A stretch of DNA of 55,023 nt, taken from positions 1-55,023 of the forward strand of contig JAJRTE010000152.1 in assembly GCA_024278455.1 (NCBI GenBank). Direction: 5' to 3'. The notes beneath the pieces were generated by a model. That model had not been told where the DNA came from. It saw only the letters and a program-made list of their open reading frames with translations, and did no database searches. Made by a program: the position numbers and the translations under genes. Of this stretch, positions 25,632 through 34,523 are shown one piece after another. Origin of the DNA: Myxococcota bacterium. Its GTDB lineage: Bacteria; Myxococcota_A; UBA796; JAJRTE01. Each line of letters begins with the position of its first letter. Positions within the stretch are counted from its first letter, which is position 1.

Positions 25632-26216
25632 ATGCTGAGCAGAGTCGGAAACGGTTGGATGGTGGCGGTGGTTCTCGTGCTGATGGGTTGCCAGGAAGAG
25701 GAGGAAGTCTACGCCCAGGAACCCGGCGACGCCAATGGCGCGGCGCTGGCGCTGGCCGTGGAGGGCAAGGTGTTCGCGTTCGTACCGGAGGAGTCGGCGA
25801 GCGAGAAGGAGGAAGAGGCGGGAGGTCGTCCCACGCCTGAACCGAGCCCGACACCGGCAGTCCCGGACCAGGTCACGGTGGCGATCTTCTCCAACTGCCG
25901 GAACGGGGAGGCGTGCCTCTCCTACGGCGTGTACGAGCCCGACACGGGGAGGAAGGAGTTTGTCACGGCTACCTGCGCGTTGAATGCAATTCCGGAGGGC
26001 TATGCTGGCGGTTGCTACACGTTTTCGGGCTTCGAATGGGAGAGTTTTTGTCAGTCCAAAATCGATACAACAGCGAGTGACGTGGTCGTGAAGATCCAGT
26101 TTCCGTACCAGGACTGGATCACCTTCACGGAAGCCCCCTACGCGCTGAGTGGAAACTCGGACTGCGTGGAGTTGGAGAACGCCCCGTCGCCCCCGCCGAA
26201 CATGGAGGAACGCTGA
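25632..26216 (+). CDS. Small lipoprotein with PT linker, unknown function
   Basis: A 194-residue protein. ATG 25632 has GGGAGGATGCT before it. The leader ends VLVLMGC, a good lipobox with Cys20, followed by an acidic stretch and a TPEPSPTP linker. The folded part (about 95-180) has six cysteines (CRNGEACLSYG, ATCALN, GGCYTF, FCQSK, SDCVE), suggesting disulfides outside the cytoplasm. It lies 5 bp before the next lipoprotein gene. The family is not recognised. Confidence 0.78.
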   Translation: MLSRVGNGWMVAVVLVLMGCQEEEEVYAQEPGDANGAALALAVEGKVFAFVPEESASEKEEEAGGRPTPEPSPTPAVPDQVTVAIFSNCRNGEACLSYGVYEPDTGRKEFVTATCALNAIPEGYAGGCYTFSGFEWESFCQSKIDTTASDVVVKIQFPYQDWITFTEAPYALSGNSDCVELENAPSPPPNMEER

Positions 26217-26221
26217 GAGCC

Positions 26222-26728
26222 ATGAACCGATCGAGAATCTGCGCGGGGCTCGCGCTGGGACTGGGACTGACCTGCCTGGGGTGTGGTCCGGAGCCCGCGG
26301 ACTCCATCGAGACCGACTCATCTTTCGCCCTCCAGCTTTTGAGCGGTGACGTGTGGCACCTCGACATCGACGAACTTGGGTACGCCATGTCGGCCAGCAC
26401 TTTGCTTTGGCCAGGCGTCACCGACACGAAGTGTGGCGTCTGGTACGAGTACCCATCTGGAGATACGCATTACATGGAATACGACTTCCAGGTAGACGCC
26501 TTTCTTTACGACGCGGAAGGCTTCTACCTGATCCTCTCTTCCGATGAACTGGACCTCACCTTCGAGGTAGAAGCCGACTACCTGCCGCAGGACCCGGACG
26601 ACCCGCTCGGGAACCACCTGTGGACCGAGGGCGAGATGACCATCTACTACGGTCCGTTCACGGAGAGCCTTCCGGTTGGGACCAATCCCCCGGAAACCGC
26701 GATCTGGGAAGTATTCTACCTGAGTTGA
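26222..26728 (+). CDS. Small probable lipoprotein, unknown function
   Basis: A 168-residue acidic protein. The leader MNRSRICAGLALGLGLTCLGC resembles a lipoprotein signal although the -3 residue is Cys. The rest is rich in aromatic and acidic residues (THYMEYDFQVDAFLYDAEGFY) and looks like a beta-sandwich without known motifs. It is co-directional with the preceding lipoprotein with a 5-bp gap, so they form an operon and probably act together at the cell surface. Confidence 0.75.
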   Translation: MNRSRICAGLALGLGLTCLGCGPEPADSIETDSSFALQLLSGDVWHLDIDELGYAMSASTLLWPGVTDTKCGVWYEYPSGDTHYMEYDFQVDAFLYDAEGFYLILSSDELDLTFEVEADYLPQDPDDPLGNHLWTEGEMTIYYGPFTESLPVGTNPPETAIWEVFYLS

Positions 26729-26915
26729 GCCGGCGGCGTTTTCAGGGGAGTGGTCTGGGGGCGTATCTTGTCCCTGGGGCCTCATGCCGCCCCCGGCCTG
26801 TCAGGAATCGGCGGCCGCAACACGTTGCTCCCACCTTTCCGATTTCGGTCGCCGCCTGCGGGTCGAAGCCCACGTTGTCGCCTTCGGGCTTCGAGTTCTC
26901 CAGTCGTATTTCCGG

Positions 26916-26944
26916 TTGACATAGTACGAGTCTCATGCCAATAT
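26916..26944 (+). promoter_or_regulatory. Sigma-70-like promoter for the gene at 27005
   Basis: TTGACA, a 17-bp spacer and CAATAT, in the 276-bp gap after the lipoprotein pair. The leader would be about 55 nt. The truncated copy at 25178 lacks this promoter. Confidence 0.6.
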
Positions 26945-27004
26945 GCCGCAGGAACTGGGGTTTGCGATGATGTCGGTTCTGCCGGTCCTGTCAGGAGAGA
27001 ACGC

Positions 27005-27847
27005 ATGCCGGTGGTGTCACACCTGATTCGTCGTTATGGTCGGTTGGTGCTGGAAAGCATGGGTGCCCGGGGGCTCCTTTTCGTCGGGGATGCGGCAGTG
27101 GGAATGAACGTGCTTCGCCGCGGTGTGGGCAGTTTGCTTCGCGCGGCGAAGGGTGTGGACCGCAGGGCGGTGGCCGGTGCCATTGCGGTGACGCCGCGAA
27201 CCGTGGAGAAGTGGATCCAGTTTGCTCGGGAGAGCGGGGCGTTGGAAGATGAGGACGAGGCGTTGCGTGCCAACAGTGTGGCGGCGCGGGTGTTTTTTGC
27301 AGCGGGGATGTTTCTGCAGGAGGCGGGTGAGGACTACCGTTCGCTGGGAGTGATCGCGGACCATGTCAGGCGGACGGTGCCGGACAAGCTGACCACGGAA
27401 GAGATCCACAAGCATCTCGATGCCTACGTGACGCTGTCCATCCTGGAGCACCATCCCGAGGACTGCGAGATGTACCGGCTGGCGGCGCCCGTTCAGTACT
27501 GGAGTGACAAGACTCAGGCCTACATGGAGAATCTCCTGGGGATCTTGCTGCCGGCGGCATTCGAATTGGGGTATGAGGCCTTCGTTGGATCGCGGGGAGC
27601 GCTTGCGCGAGTGGTGTACTACAGGATACCGGAGGAGCGGCGGGACGACTTCGTTCGCAAGGTGATGGAGGAGATGCGGCGGGTCAAGGAGCGGTTGGAC
27701 GAGTACGAGAAGGAGTTGCAGCAGCAGAGTCCTGGTGGAACGACGGTGTACATGCGGGATGTCCATCTGGCGGGGTTCACATCGAGAGAACCGATCCTGG
27801 CGGGTCCCTTGGACGAAGTGAGGAGAGGAGATGAAAACGAACCGTAA
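27005..27847 (+). CDS. Putative HTH-containing regulator, unknown family
   Basis: A 280-residue protein with an N-terminal glycine-rich segment (RGLLFVGDAAVGMNVLRRGVG) and then a probable helix-turn-helix (VAGAIAVTPRTVEKWIQFAR, about 56-75). A helical middle contains HHPEDCEMYRLAAP, and a long charged helix ends it (RKVMEEMRRVKERLDEYEKELQQQ). The layout faintly recalls TIGR02147/DUF4423 proteins but I cannot assign it. Its own promoter and a GGAGAG ribosome site precede it. It overlaps the next gene by 17 bp. A broken copy of its first 156 bases sits at 25178. CTCGAG is absent from this gene and its surroundings. Confidence 0.75.
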   Translation: MPVVSHLIRRYGRLVLESMGARGLLFVGDAAVGMNVLRRGVGSLLRAAKGVDRRAVAGAIAVTPRTVEKWIQFARESGALEDEDEALRANSVAARVFFAAGMFLQEAGEDYRSLGVIADHVRRTVPDKLTTEEIHKHLDAYVTLSILEHHPEDCEMYRLAAPVQYWSDKTQAYMENLLGILLPAAFELGYEAFVGSRGALARVVYYRIPEERRDDFVRKVMEEMRRVKERLDEYEKELQQQSPGGTTVYMRDVHLAGFTSREPILAGPLDEVRRGDENEP

Positions 27848-28070
27848 CGTGCTGCTGCTTGTCTTTCTTGGGGGATTGCTTTTCGCGGTGCGGCCTGCCG
27901 AAGCCAGCATAGGCATGGGCAACTACTTCCATGAGCTTCTGTACCGCGTGGAGTCGATCCTTCAGACCAGCGCCCCGCCGGTCCGGGACAAGCCGGTCCT
28001 CACCGCCGAGCCGGAGCCGACGGGCGGGACGGCCGCCGCCCGCCGAACCCAGAGGCCGCGTCGGCGGTAG
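27831..28070 (+). CDS. Small secreted protein, 3' end probably replaced
   Basis: A 79-residue product with a clear signal peptide (NVLLLVFLGGLLFAVRPAEA). It starts inside the end of the preceding gene behind GGAGAGGAG. After about 30 mature residues (NYFHELLYRVESIL) the reading continues into Arg/Pro-rich sequence, which is the antisense of the adjoining transposase remnant. The native C-terminus was probably lost when that element inserted, so this is likely a truncated gene. Confidence 0.6.
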   Translation: MKTNRNVLLLVFLGGLLFAVRPAEASIGMGNYFHELLYRVESILQTSAPPVRDKPVLTAEPEPTGGTAAARRTQRPRRR

Positions 28071-28559
28071 GGTCCGTGAAATACGTGCCTGTGGTGTCGA
28101 ACAACAAAAAGTCCCCCTCCCGGTTGAGCTGTGTGGCCACCGAAAAACAGACCCAGCGCAGGATCTCCTCGTCGTGTTCCACAAGAAAGTCCAGTGCTCG
28201 GCAAAGCTGTTGTGAAGTGGCATCGTCCACGTCGAGGAATTGACCGAGGCTTGCAACAAGCTGTCCGGCCAGGTTTGCCCTGCGAACGTCGAACACCAGG
28301 AGATTCTCGCTCCGTGGGTCGGTCTCGCGCATCTCCTTGTCCAGCGCGGTCAGTTCCTCGATGACCTGGTCTGGCAGTGGAGCCCGGCGCGGAGGACAAG
28401 GAACTCCATGAGGTTCCACTCAACGTGATCGTCAGCCAGGCGGTCTTCTGCCCCGGCGCGGACAGGATAGTCATTCTTGCGGACAGGCACGCGCAACGAA
28501 TCGAAGTGGTCCATGACATCTCCGATGGCTCGTTCTGCCCATCGAGTCACGGTGCCCAT
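28018..28559 (-). pseudogene. IS1634-like transposase remnant
   Basis: Two overlapping frames read as one decayed protein: MGTVTRWAERAIGDVMDHFD from 28559, then after a shift near 28375 LPDQVIEELTALDKEM, CRALDFLVEHDEEILRW and FLLFDTTGTYF near 28085. The FDTTGTYF box with the preceding 'LxRALDxLxEHxEEI' helix resembles the first catalytic Asp region of IS1634/IS4-type transposases. The rest of the catalytic domain is missing. A further open, start-less frame (VVLPNGPPSIFRLF) at 28560-28785 may be part of the same element. No terminal repeats were identified. Confidence 0.5.
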
Positions 28560-28790
28560 CGTGCTCCCTCCTTGATCCCAAACCCGATCCGCCGCTTCGG
28601 CTTCGGCTCGGATGGGCTCATCAGCTCGCGGCTGGTGTCGAAGACAAGCTGGACCGGCTGGTCGCGCGTGCATTCCAGGTCGGCGTCGCGTGTCACCTTG
28701 TGCCCACGGATGAACAGACGGAAGATCGAGGGGGGACCGTTTGGAAGGACGACAAAAGGGCGTTTTCGACCTGGCAGTGTCGAAGTCTGG

Positions 28791-30935
28791 CTAGTGAAAC
28801 GCGCCCCGAACCACGAGGGCGAAATCCTGTGGACCTTCCACGATACGCGCGGCCGAAACCTCGATCCTGCAAGCCCCCTCCCGGGGCAGCGGCAGGAAGA
28901 CCTGCTCCACGTTGTTCAGCGTGTCGGACTGCCCGCCGGTGACCGACTTGCCAGCCCGGAACACGTTCCCCAAGAAGGTCCGGTGCCCGCAGGTCAGTGA
29001 CAGGTCCAGGTCGTTGACCAGGTTGATGGCCGCGGCAGGCGTCGATGGCGGGTCTGTCCAGACGAGAGTGATCTTGAGCGGTACGCTCGAGTCATCCACC
29101 TCGAGGTCCATCTGGAACGGGGGGGACGCCGAAGTCTCGAACGCAACGGTGCCGTCCACGACGCGCAACACGAAGTCGTCGCCCGAAAAGGCGAGTGCCC
29201 GGTCGAGCGCCACGCGACCCCATCCCTGGTCATCGCTCGGAACGGGCGTGGTCGCGGTCATGTTCATACTCGAGTTGATGAGGACAGCCTTGACGAGGGC
29301 GGCGCTCGGCGCGAAACCATCCTCGGGGGACCGGGCACCTCGAACATGGTAGCCATCCATGAAGTACTGTCTGACCAGGGCGGCGGCGCCCGCGACCAGG
29401 GGGGCGGCGAAACTGGTGCCGGAACCGGAGTCGAGGGTGCAGTTGTCCGTTTCGATGTTCCCGTCGCCACGTGCCGAGGTGTTGTTTGCCGGAGCCATCA
29501 CGTCCGGCTTTATCCGTCCGTCGCCTGTCGGCCCGCGCCCGCTGACCAGGTAGACCAGGTTGACGCCGTCGCCGTTCCAGGTCCCGCCGACGGAGAGGCA
29601 GTTCTTGGCAGTGGACGGGCTGGACACTGAACCGGCGAAGGGTCCGGCGTTTCCCGCTGCGAACACCACGACCATATCGGGATGGGACCACACGAAGGCG
29701 TCCACGTCTTCGGACCCGGTGGAGTAGGTGTTCTGCACTTCCGCGTTTTCGTTGTCTCCCCAGGAGTTGGAATGGACTCGAGCCCCCTGGTCGTAGGCCT
29801 GCGACAGGAAAGGGGTCAGATCGACCACCGGGCACCCCAGGGCGGGCAGATCGGCACAATCGTCCGCCGAGTACCCCGCATCCTGTATCACCAACCGGGC
29901 GCCCAGTGCCATGCCGTCGCCGCTGTCGTGCTCGAGCGGGTTGGCCAGGTCGTCGCCCGCGGCGTTGCCCGCGACGTGCGTGCCGTGACCGTGGCTGTCG
30001 TAGTCTCCCGGATCGGCCGGATCGTCGAATGGATACAGAAAATCGTAGGCCACCACCTTTCGTGCACCCGACTCCACGTCGATCCCGGCCTCGAGGTTGA
30101 CCGCGGGAGGGAGGGTCTCGTCGCGAAAGAAGCAGCTTTCGTAGTCGAGTCCCGTGTCCAGGATCGCGATGATCTGGCCTTCGCCGAGCAGCCCATGCCG
30201 GGAGATGGCCAGTCCCCCTTCGACGGACCCCGACTGCACGATGGGCACCGCCTGATCGTTGAACAAACGCACCTCTCCGCGCAACGCCACCCAGTACACC
30301 TCGTCCATCCGGGCAAGGTCCTGCCGGATGGACACCAGGTGCGCTGCACGTGTCCGGAAACCGGCACGGAGAAAATGCGGCCCACCGCCGAACCGGGGCC
30401 GGACACCGAGGGTGTCGAGTCGCCGCCGGACGCGCGCCAGGTCCGCATCGGGAAAAAGATGGATCAGGACACCGATCGTGCCGGGCCCGGGATGGAGGGA
30501 TACCACTTCCGGCGCCAGCCGGAATGCTGGACGGTATGGCACCACGAAATCGACACCGGACACCGGCTTGCTGGCTTGAAGGCGGTGGATCGCTCCCCCT
30601 GTCGTTGTCACGAGGAACGTGTTCCACGGAAGGTAGGTCTCGACCCGCATCCCGAGCGTCTCGAGGCCTTCCCGAATCTGCCGGGGTTCGCCGGAAAAGT
30701 GCACGAGGAATCGCCCCTTGACGTGGGAATCGAGCGCATTCCGCGCTTCCCCGGATGCACGAGGTCCTCCAGACGGCTGACTGCCCGCGTTCAACTGAAC
30801 GCTCCGGAGCGATATCAGGTCATTCCTGGGCCTGGCCGGCGGTGACAGGGGGTCGCCCTGGGCCATCGAGGCCGCCGAGACGGCCCACAGGCACGCCAGG
30901 GCGCACAGAGCTGGACGAAACGCCCTGTCCATCAT
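28791..30935 (-). CDS. Secreted subtilisin-like S8 serine protease
   Basis: A 714-residue protein with a signal peptide (about 5-26) and a pro-region (about 70-225, with RFLVHFSGEP resembling the inhibitor fold). The catalytic domain has Asp260 in IAILDTGLD, His317 in SHGHGTHVAG, oxyanion Asn429 in AAGNAGP and Ser508 in GSGTSFAAP. The last ~130 residues form a beta-sandwich of P-domain or prepilin-peptidase-like type (SVPLKITLVWTDPP), common in S8 proteases with DPP motifs. It starts at ATG 30935 behind GGAGG. It is likely exported and self-processed. It ends against the transposase remnant; CTCGAG density returns to normal inside it. Confidence 0.93.
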   Translation of the reverse strand: MMDRAFRPALCALACLWAVSAASMAQGDPLSPPARPRNDLISLRSVQLNAGSQPSGGPRASGEARNALDSHVKGRFLVHFSGEPRQIREGLETLGMRVETYLPWNTFLVTTTGGAIHRLQASKPVSGVDFVVPYRPAFRLAPEVVSLHPGPGTIGVLIHLFPDADLARVRRRLDTLGVRPRFGGGPHFLRAGFRTRAAHLVSIRQDLARMDEVYWVALRGEVRLFNDQAVPIVQSGSVEGGLAISRHGLLGEGQIIAILDTGLDYESCFFRDETLPPAVNLEAGIDVESGARKVVAYDFLYPFDDPADPGDYDSHGHGTHVAGNAAGDDLANPLEHDSGDGMALGARLVIQDAGYSADDCADLPALGCPVVDLTPFLSQAYDQGARVHSNSWGDNENAEVQNTYSTGSEDVDAFVWSHPDMVVVFAAGNAGPFAGSVSSPSTAKNCLSVGGTWNGDGVNLVYLVSGRGPTGDGRIKPDVMAPANNTSARGDGNIETDNCTLDSGSGTSFAAPLVAGAAALVRQYFMDGYHVRGARSPEDGFAPSAALVKAVLINSSMNMTATTPVPSDDQGWGRVALDRALAFSGDDFVLRVVDGTVAFETSASPPFQMDLEVDDSSVPLKITLVWTDPPSTPAAAINLVNDLDLSLTCGHRTFLGNVFRAGKSVTGGQSDTLNNVEQVFLPLPREGACRIEVSAARIVEGPQDFALVVRGAFH

Positions 30936-31200
30936 GTCACCTCCGCGGAGATCGAGGGGCGTGTCGCATACAGCCGCCGTCCCTCCTGTTGCGCCCGGCG
31001 CGTGTTCGCCGGCGAAAATCGAGATCCAACGGTTGAACCGGTCTCGAGGCCTTTCCGAGGCCCTGTATGCACGCGCCGTTGCCAACTGGGTTCCGGTGTG
31101 TCGGGCACGTGGATGCGACCGGCTCGAAAGCGCCTGGCCGTTCGAGGGGGTAAGCGGGGAAGAACACGGGCGTGACTGCACACGGATCGACGAGAGAATA

Positions 31201-31238
31201 GGAAAAAAATGGCGGGGATCTGGACCAAGATCCCCGCC
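31201..31238 (-). terminator. Intrinsic terminator
   Basis: Leftward reading: an 11-bp perfect stem GGCGGGGATCT / AGATCCCCGCC (31238-31211) with a 6-base loop, then A and seven T residues. It lies 12 bp after the stop of the small gene at 31251-31457 and isolates it from the S8 protease gene downstream. Confidence 0.9.
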
Positions 31239-31250
31239 GCGATGCTCGGT

Positions 31251-31457
31251 CTACTTCACGGGTGCGGTTGGAAGATGAGCTGGCTCGCGAAGATCCACGG
31301 TCACCAAACTCAGGATCTCCGATGAGAGTTCGATGATCTGATTCGGTGTATATCCATGGGACTTCATCTCGTTGTAGAAGCTGCGGGCAAGAATCATCCG
31401 CGCGCGCTTCCATTCTTGCACTTTGGTCATTCCCTTCTTGGATCCCAGAGCTTTCAC
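31251..31457 (-). CDS. Small helical protein of unknown function
   Basis: A 68-residue basic, helical protein (WKRARMILARSFYNEMKSHGYTPNQIIELSSEIL). It starts at GTG 31457 with GGGAG upstream and ends just before a strong intrinsic terminator, which supports it as a real single-gene unit. The family is not recognised. Confidence 0.7.
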   Translation of the reverse strand: MKALGSKKGMTKVQEWKRARMILARSFYNEMKSHGYTPNQIIELSSEILSLVTVDLREPAHLPTAPVK

Positions 31458-32069
31458 AGCCTAACTCCCAACGACAGGTGAATCTCGGTGACGGCTATCC
31501 ACGAGCAAACGCCAGAGCTGGAAAAGGGCATGGATACGATCTCGTGTCACATTTCGCCTTGTCCGCTGACTGCCTCTACCTCTGTTGCAAGCGCCGTGCC
31601 GACACGTGCCAAGCCGGTCGAATGCGGGGTCCTTTTGGGGCAGACTCTTCAATCTCGTGATTTTGCAAGCATTTTCTGCGCAGACACTGGCAGGGATTCG
31701 CCTTCCATGTCGGGCCGTACCAGGCCGTGGTGGGGCCGGTACGGCGAATCGGCGTTCAATATTCTTTGACGCCGTTCCAGAGAGTGGGCGTGGACCCGGT
31801 TCTACGGTCTCTCAAGCCGTGCGTGGATCGGCGGATCCTCCATGAATCCGCAGTGGTTCCTGATACCTTCCTTATCGGAAGTGGAGCGGTAGGGCATGAG
31901 CGGAACGTGGGATCTGGTCGCCATCGAAGGGACATCTGTGCATCACGGGCTCGGGATCGCGTGTCAGGCCGGGGAAAAGGGGCTTTAGCCTCGATCGGGG
32001 ACGGGCAGTTCAATATTCTTGATCATGTGGCATGCTCGGCACGCCTCACCGGGCAGGAATGGGTGTCGC
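31458..32069. other. Gene-poor region with a 15-bp direct repeat
   Basis: 612 bp with lower GC and no CTCGAG. Only short frames without ribosome sites occur. Two copies of GTTCAATATTCTTTGA / GTTCAATATTCTTGA lie at 31754-31769 and 32008-32022. It may contain an upstream control region for the 31251 gene or decayed coding DNA; I cannot identify either. Confidence 0.45.
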
Positions 32070-34511
32070 TCAGGGTCGTTGTCGGCCGAACAGCCCACGC
32101 ACGCGCGCCCTGAGCCGCTCGATGGCGGCGTCGATGATGTCCCTGGGGGCACCGTGCATGGCGCAGGGCATCCTGGGGGCCGAGCCGTCCCAGAACAGCT
32201 CTTCTCGAGTCTCCGGGCACTGGTCTGTTGCCAGGGCGAAGGTGATGGCGCACACCCGTGCTCTCGTGAGTCCCTTGGGCAGTGGGTCATCCGGGGGAGG
32301 GGACCCTTTTCTGGCCGCCTTCATGAAGCCGGTCCACACGGGCAGTGCCCCGCTCGCCCCGGTGAGCCCGGTCGACGCCGACGAGTCGGACCCCACCCAG
32401 ACCACGGCTATCAATTCGGGATCCATGCCCACGAACCAGGCGTCGTGGTAGTCGTTGGTCGTGCCGGTCTTCCCGGCAGCTTCGTATGCGTAGCCCAGGG
32501 TTCTGGCTGAACGAGCGGTACCGCGGTCGAGCACGCCCTTCATCATGTCCCGCACCAGGTAGACCTCCGGCGGACTCGCCACGCGGTGTCGTATGGGTTT
32601 CCCCTGGTACAGGATGTTGCCGTTCCGATCGAGCACTCGAGCGATGGCGAACGGTCTGGCGAAGACGCCGTGGTCGGCGACAGGGGTGTAAGCTGCGGCG
32701 ACCTCGAGCGGGCTGACGTCGATTGCGCCGAGCGCGAGGGAGGGGAGGGGCCTGGGGCGACTGCGAAACTCGAGGCGTTGGTAGAAGTTGGCGACGTGGT
32801 CCAGGCCTGTCTGGAGGGCGAGTCGAACCGCCGGGACGTTCAATGATTCCTCGATGGTTTGGCGGAGTGTCACGTCGCCGCGAAACTGCCTGTCGCTGTT
32901 TTGTGGGCGCCAGGGTTTACCCTGGACATCCAGTTCGAGCGGGGAGTCCTCGAGGATCGAGGTGGGGCTCAAGGAGGTGCCGAGGGTCTGGAATGCTGCC
33001 AGGGCGAGCAGGGGCTTGAAGGCGGAGCCGGGCTGTCGGGCGCTCTGGGTCGCCCTGTCGAACTGGCTCTTTCCGTAGTCGCGTCCACCGACGAGTGCCA
33101 GGATTCGGCCGGATTGGGGCTCGAGGACGACCACGGCGCCCTGGAGATCGGCGGAGGAACGGCGATCGAGCCTCGACAGCCCTTGCGCCAATGCGTTCTC
33201 GGCGGCCTTCTGGAGCCTGAGATCCAGGGTGGTCTCGACGGTCAACCCTTCCGCGTTGAGGGCCTCTCCCGGGAAGAGTTCTCCCAGCCGCTCGGTGACC
33301 ATATCGACGAAGTAGGGAGCGGTTCGGGTCCCCACGTAGGGGGCGAGGCGCAGGCCCAGGGGCTTCTTCAGCGCCTTTTTCAAGGCCGCTTCGTCGATGT
33401 AGCCCTGTTCGAACATCTCCTGGAGAACGAGGTTGCGGCGCTTCCGGGCGCGTTCAGGGTGCCGGTCGGGCGCATAGGCGTTGGGGGCCTGGATGAGCCC
33501 GGCCAGGAGCGCGGATTCGTGCAGCTCGAGTTCCGGCACCTGCTTGGTGAAGTAGAGGTGGGCGGCCTGGCCTATGCCGCAGATGGCCACGCCTCCTCTT
33601 TGTCCGAGGTAGATCTCGTTGAGGTACAGGGCGAGGATTTCCTGCTTGGTGTACTTTCGTTCCAGCGCCAGGGCGAAGAAGACTTCCTTGATTTTCCTGG
33701 TATAGGTCTTCTCCCCGGAGAGGAAGGTGTTTTTCGCCAGTTGCTGGGTGAGGGTGCTGCCGCCCTGTGCGCGCTCCCCGCGCACGAGGTTGACGGCGAA
33801 CGCCCGCATGATACCTCGGGGATCGATTCCATGGTGCCGGAAGAATCGCCTGTCCTCGACGGCGACGACGGCGTGGAGGAGGTGTTCCGGGATTCTCGCT
33901 GCGGGCACGATTCGCCGGCTTTCCTGGTTTGGCCCCCTGATTTCCGCGAAGGCGACCGGGGGGATGGTGGCCCGGGCAAGGGTGCTTCCCCGGAACACCT
34001 TGAGGGAGGTCAAGGTGTGGTGGCGAACCCGCAAGTCGAGTGTCTGCTCGACGACGTTCTCGAGGCCCGGCCACCCGGCTCGAGATCTCAGGTAGTAGTG
34101 GCCGGGTTGGGCCTCACGGTACTCACCAGGCTTCTGCACCGGACGGTGGTAGTGGTAGCCCATCGCCTCGAGCGTGTCGCCGAGCGGGCCGGGGGGCAGC
34201 CGCTTTCCCACGACCAGCTCGAGGGGCGCGGGGTAGAGCTGGGCGGGGAGTTCCCAGTTCCGGGCCGACATGGTTTCCTCGAGCCGCACGACGGCATAGC
34301 CATAGGCGGCTGCCATCAGGGCCATGCCGGTGACGCCGGCTGCCATCAGCCAGGCGAGCGCCCGAATCCATGGCCGCCTCGGGGCTCGCTTCTTGTTCCC
34401 GGATCGCCTCGAGGACCCGGATCGCCGTTTTCCGGAAGGTCGCCGGGATGGCTGGCGCTTGGTTTTCTTCGTTCGAGAAGGGGTGGGTGACTTGCTCTTG
34501 GGTGGAGACAT
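32070..34511 (-). CDS. mrcB: Class A penicillin-binding protein, PBP1b type
   Basis: An 813-residue bifunctional peptidoglycan synthase. A basic cytoplasmic tail of about 45 residues is followed by one membrane segment (about 50-76) and a UB2H-like domain (about 98-180: GYHYHRPVQKPGEYREAQPGHYYL). The GT51 glycosyltransferase has Glu219 in EDRRFFRHHG and GGSTLTQQLAKN; the transpeptidase has ARQPGSAFKP, ESLNVPAVRL and KTGTTNDYHDAWF. The C-terminal ~60 residues hold cysteines (VCAITFALATDQCPETREE) usual in this subgroup. It starts at ATG 34511, 12 bp after the lipoprotein gene. UB2H in E. coli PBP1B is the docking site of the lipoprotein LpoB. Confidence 0.93.
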   Translation of the reverse strand: MSPPKSKSPTPSRTKKTKRQPSRRPSGKRRSGSSRRSGNKKRAPRRPWIRALAWLMAAGVTGMALMAAAYGYAVVRLEETMSARNWELPAQLYPAPLELVVGKRLPPGPLGDTLEAMGYHYHRPVQKPGEYREAQPGHYYLRSRAGWPGLENVVEQTLDLRVRHHTLTSLKVFRGSTLARATIPPVAFAEIRGPNQESRRIVPAARIPEHLLHAVVAVEDRRFFRHHGIDPRGIMRAFAVNLVRGERAQGGSTLTQQLAKNTFLSGEKTYTRKIKEVFFALALERKYTKQEILALYLNEIYLGQRGGVAICGIGQAAHLYFTKQVPELELHESALLAGLIQAPNAYAPDRHPERARKRRNLVLQEMFEQGYIDEAALKKALKKPLGLRLAPYVGTRTAPYFVDMVTERLGELFPGEALNAEGLTVETTLDLRLQKAAENALAQGLSRLDRRSSADLQGAVVVLEPQSGRILALVGGRDYGKSQFDRATQSARQPGSAFKPLLALAAFQTLGTSLSPTSILEDSPLELDVQGKPWRPQNSDRQFRGDVTLRQTIEESLNVPAVRLALQTGLDHVANFYQRLEFRSRPRPLPSLALGAIDVSPLEVAAAYTPVADHGVFARPFAIARVLDRNGNILYQGKPIRHRVASPPEVYLVRDMMKGVLDRGTARSARTLGYAYEAAGKTGTTNDYHDAWFVGMDPELIAVVWVGSDSSASTGLTGASGALPVWTGFMKAARKGSPPPDDPLPKGLTRARVCAITFALATDQCPETREELFWDGSAPRMPCAMHGAPRDIIDAAIERLRARVRGLFGRQRP

Positions 34512-34523
34512 CGGTAGCTGGGG

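Noticed and set aside
28018..28785. Possible UGA-encoded selenoprotein because selA is nearby
   Set aside because: The breaks are frame changes, not in-frame UGA at a Cys site, and the pieces resemble a transposase.
32859..34490. Plus-strand frame of 543 codons
   Set aside because: Antisense to PBP1b, whose catalytic motifs are all intact.
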